A stretch of 18,083 nt of DNA from NCBI GenBank assembly GCA_022769845.1, contig JALEIO010000099.1, positions 1-18,083 of the forward strand. The letters are read 5' to 3'. Position 1 is the stretch's first letter; every line of letters begins with the position of its first letter. The notes beneath the pieces were generated by a model that had not been told where the DNA came from, ran no database searches, and worked only from the letters and a program-made list of their open reading frames with translations. This DNA comes from Oscillospiraceae bacterium. Lineage in GTDB: Bacteria > Bacillota > Clostridia > UMGS1810. A program made the translations under genes and the position numbers. Below, piece after piece: positions 6,153 to 13,937 of this stretch.

Positions 6153-9100
6153 ATGAGAAAATTTATTTCGCTTGCGCTTATAGTTTTAATAATTACAAGT
6201 ATGCTTGGCAATTTATCTGTTTTTGCGCAAAACAATACCGCAATGCTTGACCCGTCGGAATATGCCTACATTACTAACGGAAATGAGAGCGCGTCAGAAC
6301 TTACTAAAAGCGAAACGGGGTATCACGGGGTATATGAAAATTATAACGTATCGTCAGACCAGCAAAAACCGAACAATCCGTCAGAGCCTGTCAGAGCGAC
6401 ATATTGGAAGTTTGATTTGTCAGAATATATAAATGAAGGTTACGGAATTGAAAAGGTGGAAATTTTACATTTGGGGGATGTATATTCGTGGTCTGCGCCG
6501 ATATGTATGTATGATTGTCCGTCAAACGACCTTGTTACGGGCAGTAATTATTTGAATGTTCCGAAAATTGACGCAAGCAAAAAAATAGCAACTTTCAGTC
6601 TTGAAAACGCTGTATCGGTAACCGAAAAATATGAGGGCGTAACAGGATATTACAATGTGTCTGTTGACGTTACAGATTATGTTAAAGAGAAAATAGGCAG
6701 CGGCAATAAAAGCTTTACATATATGCTCTATCCACAATATGCCCAGTCAACATACCGCTTGTGGGGCAAGCCGCTTTTGTATGTTACTCTCGGTGAAAAA
6801 AATGCCGACTTGCCGGTAATAACGCATATCAGCGACAATTCAGATGTTGAAAACGCAACCGAATTTACAATGACGGTTACAGCCACGGACGATAACGGTA
6901 TTGACAAGGTTGAATTTTATGATAACGGAAACCTTTTAGACGGTAATGTGACATCAAACGGCGCAGAATTTACCTACCTCGGCAAGGCACTTTCGCCGGG
7001 AAATCATACAATTACCGTTAAGGCATATGACAAGTACGGCAAGTTTTCAACAATAGACAAGGATATTTCTATTGTAGCGATAATTGCGATATTGGACCCC
7101 ATTGCAAAGGTGAAGGTTAAAAACGGATACAGCGCTGTTACCAGCGTAGACGAAAACGGCGGAGGCAGAATTTCGAGCTTAGACGGAAGCAAAGATGATG
7201 TTGAAAACCCGACGGAGGCGCTTTATTACCGTTTTGATTTATCGAGTATAACAAACAACAGTATGGGAATTGTGAGCGCATATATTTTGCAGAATGCAGA
7301 CTCAAGAACTTATGCAACATCTGTTGCGATGTATGATTGCCCTGACAACACGCTTGTAAACGGTATGAATTACTCAAACGTGCCTAAGGCTTCGCTTAAT
7401 GGAATGTTTGCAAAATTTGATATTACAAATCTTGAAAATGTTGACCTTGCAAGCTTTCCGGGTGTAACAAACAGTTACAACCTTGCACTTGACGTTACCG
7501 AATATGTTCAGGAAAAAACCGACGGCAAAGACGGATTTACATTTATGATTTATCCTAAATTTGACGGCTCGGCATACCAGATGACATCTTCGCCGATACT
7601 TTATTTAAATCTTGGTAATGTAGATACCGATTCGCCGTCGGCAGAGTTTGTAAGCAGCAGTACAAGTTATTCTGATAAGGGCGGATTTACAGAAAAGGTA
7701 AAGGCAAGCGACTCAAGCGGAATAGGCTCAATTAAAATTTATATTGACGAAACCGAACTTGCCGGCGGATACACTGTTTCCGGTGACATTTACACCTTTA
7801 CCGGAGCGCCGCTAACCTCGGGAAATCACACTCTAAAATGCGTTGTAAAAGATATTTACGGAAGAAAAACAGAGATTTTTAAAGAAATAACCGTAACTAT
7901 GTCGCACGCCGTTATATATCCGACGGCAACTGCATATACCGCTTGGGGAGACGAAAATCAAACAAGTGAAAAATATGCCCTGAACAATGACGCAGCATAT
8001 TGGGTTATGGCAACCGACTATACGGAGGACGGCGGAATATCCGCTCCCGAAAAAAACAGTAAGTATTGGACCGAGCCGAAAAGGGCGATATATGCAAAAT
8101 TTGATTTATCCGAATATACAGATAACGGATTTTCCGTTACAAAAGCATATATTGTGCAAAATTCACAGACCGGCGGCGAAACTTACGGAATACTTCTTGA
8201 CTGTCCTTCAGATGATTTGGAAAACGGCGATAATTATTTGACAGCTCCCGCATACGACAAGGAAGAAATAACAAAATATTCTGTCGGCATAAAAACAGAT
8301 ACTTATTTTAATTCAGAAAGTATGCAGTATAATTTTCCGGGCGCACGAAGCGGTGATAACTTTGCGCTTGACATAACAAATTATGCAATAAAGAAGTTGG
8401 AGGATAAAAACAGCTTTACGGTTATGGAATATCCCCGGTACGCAAAAGGGCAGATACGCTTCGGCAATCTTCCTACGCTTTATGTGGAGTTTGTGCAAAA
8501 GCCCGATATAACTCTTTTGGATACGTCATCTTTTGCATACGAAAACCAGGATACAATTTTTGCGGCAAAGGTTTCCGGGAAAAATAAAATTGACAGGGTT
8601 GAGTATTATCTTAACGATAATCTGATTGCGTCCAATAACATTAATGTTAACGGAATTTATGCCGCAGCCGGAGATAATGTTCCTGACGGAACGTATGAAT
8701 TGAAGGTGAAGGCTGTTGATATAAACGGCGCTGTAACAACGGCGGTATACCGCAATTACAGTATAACAAATAAAATGGGATCAAATTCGCTTTCATCTGA
8801 GGTTTCGCCGCAGGGGCTTAAAGATTTTTTCAAAAACAAGGTATCGTATATCGTCATTTCCGATACTATGACCGTCAGCGATTTAAAATCTGCATTCACA
8901 TCGTATAACGTGAATGTATATTCATCGGACGATGGCAGAAAAATGGAAGAAAGTGATAAAATTCAGCCTGCCGATAATGTAGTTGTCACAACAAAAGACG
9001 AAAACAGCGTTGTAAGAAAATATATTGCAGTAAAAAGCGGCTATTATTCTCCTGTTGATTTGAAAATAATGACGGGAACGCCATATGTTTCGGCTTCAGC

Positions 9101-10019
9101 AGAGGCATTCACAACAAAAAGCGAAGATTTAAAGCTTATTATTATCGGATATAAGGACGGCGAGCTGGAAAACGTCCATATCGAAAGATATGACAATACC
9201 GTTGGAGATGTTACTATGTATACCGAAACGGAAATGGGCAGTGCAACTGAGTTTAAAGCGCTTTTGTGGAGAGGTATGACGCCCGTTTCGGCACCTTCAG
9301 AAAACAATCTTCAGACTGTTATTCTTAAGTTTGACGATTTTACAATATGGTCGTATTCCGGATTTGACAAACTTATGGATTATCTTGACGGAGAAAATAT
9401 TTCTGCGGGATTTGGTGCAATTGCACAGACATTTGACAAAGAAAACGAAGCAAATTACGACCTTACGCCGTGGTATGAGGGGCTTTATGAAAACACTGTA
9501 AAAACTCTTAAACGTGCGCAGGAAAGTCCGCTTTATGAGATTTGGTCACACGGATATGCACATTCGCAGAATGAATTTTCGACAACCGATTATGATTCAA
9601 TGAAACAATCGTTGGATAAGGTTGTAAGCGTTATGGGAAAGCACGGTGTTACGATAAGAACCTTCGGAAGTCCGTTTAACACGGCAACTACGACAACCTT
9701 GAAGGTTATTGAGGAAAACTTCCCGGATATCAAGACGGTGATGCTGTTTAACAACTTTATGGATATTCCCGATTATATGGTGAATATTCAAAATCACGCC
9801 TGCCCTGAAATACAGGTTGGTACGGTTTCGTATGATTTCTTTATCAAAGAATACGAAAAATATCAGAAATCGGATTATGTGCTTTTGCAGAGCCATCCTG
9901 GCAATTGGAATGACGAAAGCTTTGAAGAGTTTAAGAAAATTATAGAATTTTTGAAGAACAGGGGAGTTAAGTTTATGACCCCGACGCAATATCACGACTA
10001 TGTTAAAGGAGAAAATTAA
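6153..10019 (+). CDS. Secreted multidomain polysaccharide deacetylase-like protein B
   Basis: A 1288-residue exported paralog of the preceding protein. The start at 6153 is chosen because AAAGGAG (6138-6144) lies 8 bases upstream and the protein then opens with a clean signal peptide (MRKFISLAL..., cleavage near VFA/QNN, residue 25). A further in-frame ATG at 6063 would add 30 non-signal residues overlapping gene A. Order: DNRLRE-like (27-215), Ig (218-308), DNRLRE-like (312-488), Ig (491-582), DNRLRE-like (585-781), Ig (783-872), a small module (880-960), a second module (963-1048), and a NodB/CE4-related domain (1054-1288). Catalytic-type residues: D1061/D1062 in KFDDF, H1133-G-Y-A-H1137, FGSPFN, and H1248 in QSHP. 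It presumably binds and deacetylates an extracellular glycan together with A. No wall anchor is visible. The substrate is unknown. Confidence 0.8.
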   Translation: MRKFISLALIVLIITSMLGNLSVFAQNNTAMLDPSEYAYITNGNESASELTKSETGYHGVYENYNVSSDQQKPNNPSEPVRATYWKFDLSEYINEGYGIEKVEILHLGDVYSWSAPICMYDCPSNDLVTGSNYLNVPKIDASKKIATFSLENAVSVTEKYEGVTGYYNVSVDVTDYVKEKIGSGNKSFTYMLYPQYAQSTYRLWGKPLLYVTLGEKNADLPVITHISDNSDVENATEFTMTVTATDDNGIDKVEFYDNGNLLDGNVTSNGAEFTYLGKALSPGNHTITVKAYDKYGKFSTIDKDISIVAIIAILDPIAKVKVKNGYSAVTSVDENGGGRISSLDGSKDDVENPTEALYYRFDLSSITNNSMGIVSAYILQNADSRTYATSVAMYDCPDNTLVNGMNYSNVPKASLNGMFAKFDITNLENVDLASFPGVTNSYNLALDVTEYVQEKTDGKDGFTFMIYPKFDGSAYQMTSSPILYLNLGNVDTDSPSAEFVSSSTSYSDKGGFTEKVKASDSSGIGSIKIYIDETELAGGYTVSGDIYTFTGAPLTSGNHTLKCVVKDIYGRKTEIFKEITVTMSHAVIYPTATAYTAWGDENQTSEKYALNNDAAYWVMATDYTEDGGISAPEKNSKYWTEPKRAIYAKFDLSEYTDNGFSVTKAYIVQNSQTGGETYGILLDCPSDDLENGDNYLTAPAYDKEEITKYSVGIKTDTYFNSESMQYNFPGARSGDNFALDITNYAIKKLEDKNSFTVMEYPRYAKGQIRFGNLPTLYVEFVQKPDITLLDTSSFAYENQDTIFAAKVSGKNKIDRVEYYLNDNLIASNNINVNGIYAAAGDNVPDGTYELKVKAVDINGAVTTAVYRNYSITNKMGSNSLSSEVSPQGLKDFFKNKVSYIVISDTMTVSDLKSAFTSYNVNVYSSDDGRKMEESDKIQPADNVVVTTKDENSVVRKYIAVKSGYYSPVDLKIMTGTPYVSASAEAFTTKSEDLKLIIIGYKDGELENVHIERYDNTVGDVTMYTETEMGSATEFKALLWRGMTPVSAPSENNLQTVILKFDDFTIWSYSGFDKLMDYLDGENISAGFGAIAQTFDKENEANYDLTPWYEGLYENTVKTLKRAQESPLYEIWSHGYAHSQNEFSTTDYDSMKQSLDKVVSVMGKHGVTIRTFGSPFNTATTTTLKVIEENFPDIKTVMLFNNFMDIPDYMVNIQNHACPEIQVGTVSYDFFIKEYEKYQKSDYVLLQSHPGNWNDESFEEFKKIIEFLKNRGVKFMTPTQYHDYVKGEN
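7086..8768 (+). repeat. Paralogous beta-domain block, copy in protein B
   Basis: Encodes residues 312-872 of protein B and corresponds to residues 27-583 of protein A (2806-4476). In B it is preceded by an extra DNRLRE-Ig unit. In A it is followed by an extra, diverged DNRLRE-like unit. The register is therefore shifted by one unit between the paralogs. Confidence 0.75.
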
Positions 10020-10022
10020 CGT

Positions 10023-12146
10023 ATGGCTTACAATGCAGAAACCGAAAAAAAAATAAAAAAACTTATTGATGAAATGACGCTTGAAGAAAAAGCAGGTCAG
10101 CTTACACTTCGCGGAGTAGGAATGGTACTTGGCAGTGATATACCGGATTATGAGGATTTGCGGTGCGGAAGGGTAGGACTTCTTCCGCACTACGAAGACC
10201 CCAAAATAGCGAATGAAATTCAGAGAGTAGCCGTTGAAGAATCAAGGCTTGGAATTCCGGTTATTTTTTGCCTTGATGTTATTCATGGCTACAGAACGGC
10301 ATTTCCTATTCCGTGGTCGGAGGCAATGAGCTGGGAGAGTGAACTGGCGGAAAAAACCGCGTCAGCAGCGGCAAAAGAGGCGACATGTGCAGGAGTAAAA
10401 CTTACATTTGCGCCTATGGTTGATATCGCAAGAAATCCTTGCTGGGGAAGAATTTGCGAAGGTGCAGGCGAAGATCCGTATCTTGGCAGTAAGTTTGCCT
10501 ATGCAAGGGTAAAAGGATTTCAGGGAGACGACGTGTCAGACCCTGATAAAATTGCGGCATGTGCGAAGCATTTTTGCGCATACGGTTTTGTTGAGGGCGG
10601 ACGCGATTACAACTGCGTGGATATGAGCGAATCGAGGCTTTATAATTATGTTCTCCCTCCGTTTCAGGCTTGCATTGACGCAGGTACAAAGTCCATTATG
10701 GCAGCTTTTAATGATATAAACGGCGAGCCGTGTACTTCAAGCAAATGGATTCTTACCAATCTTTTAAGAGAAAGAATGGGATTTAACGGAGTTGTAATAA
10801 GTGACGCGTTTTCGGTTGGAGCACTTGTTAAACACGGCGTTGCGGCAGATGAAAAAGAGGCGGCTAAAAATTCACTTAACGCCGGTATGAATGTTGAGAT
10901 GATGACGCTTGCTTACAGAGAAAATCTTCCTGAACTTGTAAAAAGTGGAGAAGTGGACGGCAAAGTTGTTGACAAACTTGTTTCAGAGGTTTTGAGACTC
11001 AAATTTGAACTCGGACTTTTTGATAATCCGTATGTGGATGTAAATAAAGGAAAAAAGGTTATACTTTGCAAAGAACACAAAGATCTTGCGCAGGAAAGTG
11101 CAAAGCGATCAATTGTGTTGCTTGAAAACAATGGAGTGCTGCCTCTTTCAAAAAACAAAAAAATTGCTCTTATCGGTCCAATGGCGGATGATCAATATGA
11201 AATGGTCGGCGAATGGTGCGTAACATGCCGTAAGGAGGATTGCGTAACGCTTAAAACCGTTTTGGAAAAAATTGCGGACGTAAGGTATGCTAAAGGCTGC
11301 GGTTTCGATGATGATGAATCAGGATTCGACGAAGCTGTTAAGGCGGCAAAAGAAAGCGATGTTATTGTGTATGCAATAGGGCAGTCGCAGGATTTGTGCG
11401 GTGAGGCAAGAAGCAGAATAAAACTTGTTGTTTCAAAAACGCAGGAAAAGCTTTTGAAATTACTTAAAAAAACGGGAAAGCCGATTGTAACAATTTTTGT
11501 ATCAGGCCGTCCGATTGTCCTTAACACCGTAAAAGAATATTCCGATGCTGTTTTGTTTTCGGGGGCGCTCGGTTCAATGGCGGGTTATGCCTATTGCGAT
11601 GTCATTTTCGGCGATTACAATCCGTCTGCAAAACTTGTTTCGACTTTTAATCAGTCATATGGCCTTGGCGGTACGGGATATTATAATGCTTTAAGGGTAA
11701 GCCGTCCTGCGTGCGAAGATACAAAATGGTGTTCAAAGTTTTTTGACGCACCCATAAAACCGTTGTACCCGTTCGGATACGGTCTTTCGTATACAAATTT
11801 TGAGTATGAAGGGTTAAAGACCGATAAAACAGAATATAAAAAAGACGAGACTGTAAAAATTTCGATTAATGTGACAAATACCGGAAGGTTTGACGGCGAG
11901 GAAGTTGTTCAGGTATATGTCGAAGATCCGGTAGGTAGCAATGTGCGTCCGATAAAGGAACTTAAAGGATACCAAAAAGTTTTTATTAAAAAAGGCGAAA
12001 CAAAAAATATGGAATTTGAAATAAAAATTTCTGACTGCGGATACTACAACAGGAATCTTGAATATGTTGTAGAAAGCGGAAAGCTTATGATAGGCATCGG
12101 TACGAACAGCGAAAAATACGATTCTGTAGAAATTTTTGTAAAATAG
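10023..12146 (+). CDS. Glycoside hydrolase family 3 beta-glycosidase (BglX-like)
   Basis: A 707-residue GH3 enzyme of usual length, with no signal peptide, so presumably cytoplasmic. It would remove beta-linked terminal sugars (glucose, xylose or similar) from imported oligosaccharides. The TIM-barrel domain (about 1-340) has substrate-binding D85 (CLDVIHG), WGR (141-143), KH (182-183) and the nucleophile D261 in VISDAFS. The alpha/beta sandwich (about 360-545) carries C-G-E461-A-R-S-R, matching the GEA-S-R loop that holds the acid/base in BglX-like enzymes. A C-terminal fibronectin-III-like domain (about 605-705) contains NVTNTGRFDGEEVVQVYV. The start is supported by AAAGGAGA (10006-10013), which lies inside the last codons of the preceding gene; the gap between genes is 3 bp. 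Sugar specificity cannot be read. The fold and nucleophile are clear; the acid/base assignment is by motif. Confidence 0.93.
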   Translation: MAYNAETEKKIKKLIDEMTLEEKAGQLTLRGVGMVLGSDIPDYEDLRCGRVGLLPHYEDPKIANEIQRVAVEESRLGIPVIFCLDVIHGYRTAFPIPWSEAMSWESELAEKTASAAAKEATCAGVKLTFAPMVDIARNPCWGRICEGAGEDPYLGSKFAYARVKGFQGDDVSDPDKIAACAKHFCAYGFVEGGRDYNCVDMSESRLYNYVLPPFQACIDAGTKSIMAAFNDINGEPCTSSKWILTNLLRERMGFNGVVISDAFSVGALVKHGVAADEKEAAKNSLNAGMNVEMMTLAYRENLPELVKSGEVDGKVVDKLVSEVLRLKFELGLFDNPYVDVNKGKKVILCKEHKDLAQESAKRSIVLLENNGVLPLSKNKKIALIGPMADDQYEMVGEWCVTCRKEDCVTLKTVLEKIADVRYAKGCGFDDDESGFDEAVKAAKESDVIVYAIGQSQDLCGEARSRIKLVVSKTQEKLLKLLKKTGKPIVTIFVSGRPIVLNTVKEYSDAVLFSGALGSMAGYAYCDVIFGDYNPSAKLVSTFNQSYGLGGTGYYNALRVSRPACEDTKWCSKFFDAPIKPLYPFGYGLSYTNFEYEGLKTDKTEYKKDETVKISINVTNTGRFDGEEVVQVYVEDPVGSNVRPIKELKGYQKVFIKKGETKNMEFEIKISDCGYYNRNLEYVVESGKLMIGIGTNSEKYDSVEIFVK

Positions 12147-12168
12147 TATTTGGAAAGGAACAATGTAT

Positions 12169-13896
12169 ATGAAAGAAATATTGAAATTTTCTGGCTTTGA
12201 AGTGTTTTCTGATGCCGATTGCTTTGTCAAAGCCGGTAATGTTGACAGTGAAAAGGTAAAATTTGATTTTACCTGGAAACCTATTATTACCGGAAATGAA
12301 AAAATCGAAATACGGCTTTCGGTGCCGTGCATTGACATTATATGTTCGTGGTATCCGACTTGTATAATGACAAGAGAACTTAATCTTTGCGGCTTTGAAA
12401 CGTCTGCTGCGTTCTCGGCACCGCTAACAGCTATGTGCAACAGCAAAGGAAACAGTGTATTTGCATTGGCTGTTTCTGATTCGGTAAGATATTTAAAATA
12501 CAATCTTTGTATAAATGAAAGAACGGCAAATATGGATTTGGCAATAACGATAGACCTGCAGCAATTCGGCAAAGAACGTGATTACAGCGTAACTTTGTAT
12601 ACTCAAATGGATGAAAAACCGTTTTGGAAAATGTGTGAAAATGTATCGGATTGGTGGGACAAGTTATACAATTTGAAACGTTTACCTGCTCCTAAAGAAG
12701 TGTATATGCCATGTTATTCAAGCTGGTATGCATTTCATCATAAATTTACTGCAGATGAGATTATAAGTGAAGCAAAAAAAGCAAAGGAATGCGGTATGGA
12801 TCTTTTCATACTTGATGACGGCTGGAATACTGATGATACCTTGACTGCTGCAAAATATGCGGGCGATTGGATTGTTAGCGCTAAAAAAATTCCCGATATG
12901 CGAAAACTTTCTGATGAAATGCATAAAATCGGAATGAAGTTTATGCTATGGTTCAGCGTTTCGTTTCTTGGCAAGGCGTGTAACAGTTGGAAAGATTTTT
13001 ATGACAAGACAATGGATGAGTCTGAAATTTTTCAGTCAGGTATTTTGGATCCGCGCTACCCGGAAGTTAGAGAATACATAATATCCGCATACGAAAGAGC
13101 GCTTATTGAGTGGAATATTGACGGGTTTAAGCTGGATTTTATAGACCTTTTTAAAATGCACCGCAGCAGCGAATTTAAAGAAGGTATGGATATTTTCAGT
13201 GTTGAAGAAGCCGTCGAAAGACTTTTGACCGACGCCTGCAGGAGAATGAGAAAAATTAAAAATGATGTAATTATAGAATTTCGCCAAAGCTATGTCGGCC
13301 CTAATTTAAGAAAGTACGGCACAATGTTTCGTGCGGTTGACTGCCCGGTTCATTACAGGCAAAATCGTGTTTCAATCGTTGATTTGCGTATGACTTGTTC
13401 AAATACGGTTATAAGCTCCGATATGCTTATGTGGAACGTAAACGATACGCCCGAACGTGCGGCGCTGCAAATTTTAAATGTAATTTTCAGCGCAATACAG
13501 TTTTCAATGAGGATTGACAGCCTTACAAAAGAGCAGGTGCAAATGGTAAAATTTTGGCTCGGATTTGCAAGAGAACACCGGAAAATACTTGTTGAAAGCA
13601 CCCTTAAGGCTAAAGAAATGCAGAATTTTTATCCGATAGTGTATGCGGAAGACGAAAAAGAATGTATAACGGCAATTTACGAAATTGATAAAATCGCCGA
13701 TATTGATTTATCAAAGAAGAATTTTGTAATAAACGCAAGCGGAGAAGATTATATTTATCTTCGTGCTACACACAAAGCAGCAATTTCATACGTTACATAT
13801 GATTGTATGGGAAATGAGGTAAAAAACGGTGTGTGCGAAATTAACTGCGCAGTGAAATTCGAGGTTCCGCAAAGCGGTCTTATTGTTTTAAAATAA
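12169..13896 (+). CDS. GH36-like (clan GH-D) alpha-galactosidase-type glycosidase
   Basis: A 575-residue enzyme without signal peptide, so probably cytoplasmic. An N-terminal beta region (about 1-165) precedes a TIM barrel (about 175-470) and a C-terminal beta domain. Barrel landmarks are YSSWYAF (183-189), LDDGW (215-219), GFKLDF with probable nucleophile D323, and FRAVDCP with probable acid/base D391. These fit the melibiase clan, whose members release terminal alpha-galactose with retention. It is shorter than standard ~730-residue GH36 enzymes, and the usual C-SGGGRFD acid/base loop is replaced, so another alpha-linked sugar is possible. Two in-frame ATGs exist. The one at 12169 sits 8 bases after AAAGGAA (12154-12160), while 12163 is only 2 bases from it, so 12169 is preferred. 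The preceding stop is at 12146. Confidence 0.82.
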   Translation: MKEILKFSGFEVFSDADCFVKAGNVDSEKVKFDFTWKPIITGNEKIEIRLSVPCIDIICSWYPTCIMTRELNLCGFETSAAFSAPLTAMCNSKGNSVFALAVSDSVRYLKYNLCINERTANMDLAITIDLQQFGKERDYSVTLYTQMDEKPFWKMCENVSDWWDKLYNLKRLPAPKEVYMPCYSSWYAFHHKFTADEIISEAKKAKECGMDLFILDDGWNTDDTLTAAKYAGDWIVSAKKIPDMRKLSDEMHKIGMKFMLWFSVSFLGKACNSWKDFYDKTMDESEIFQSGILDPRYPEVREYIISAYERALIEWNIDGFKLDFIDLFKMHRSSEFKEGMDIFSVEEAVERLLTDACRRMRKIKNDVIIEFRQSYVGPNLRKYGTMFRAVDCPVHYRQNRVSIVDLRMTCSNTVISSDMLMWNVNDTPERAALQILNVIFSAIQFSMRIDSLTKEQVQMVKFWLGFAREHRKILVESTLKAKEMQNFYPIVYAEDEKECITAIYEIDKIADIDLSKKNFVINASGEDYIYLRATHKAAISYVTYDCMGNEVKNGVCEINCAVKFEVPQSGLIVLK

Positions 13897-13937
13897 AACA
13901 GCTGAAAAGTAAAATTAAACAGGAGAATATAAATTAT

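Noticed and set aside
9597..10190. 197-codon minus-strand open frame
   Set aside because: It is antisense to the conserved deacetylase C terminus and GH3 N terminus and has no recognisable domain or ribosome binding site.
11814..12572. 252-codon minus-strand open frame
   Set aside because: It is antisense to the GH3 fibronectin-like domain and the GH36-like N terminus; its F/I/S-rich composition is typical of an antisense shadow in AT-rich genes.
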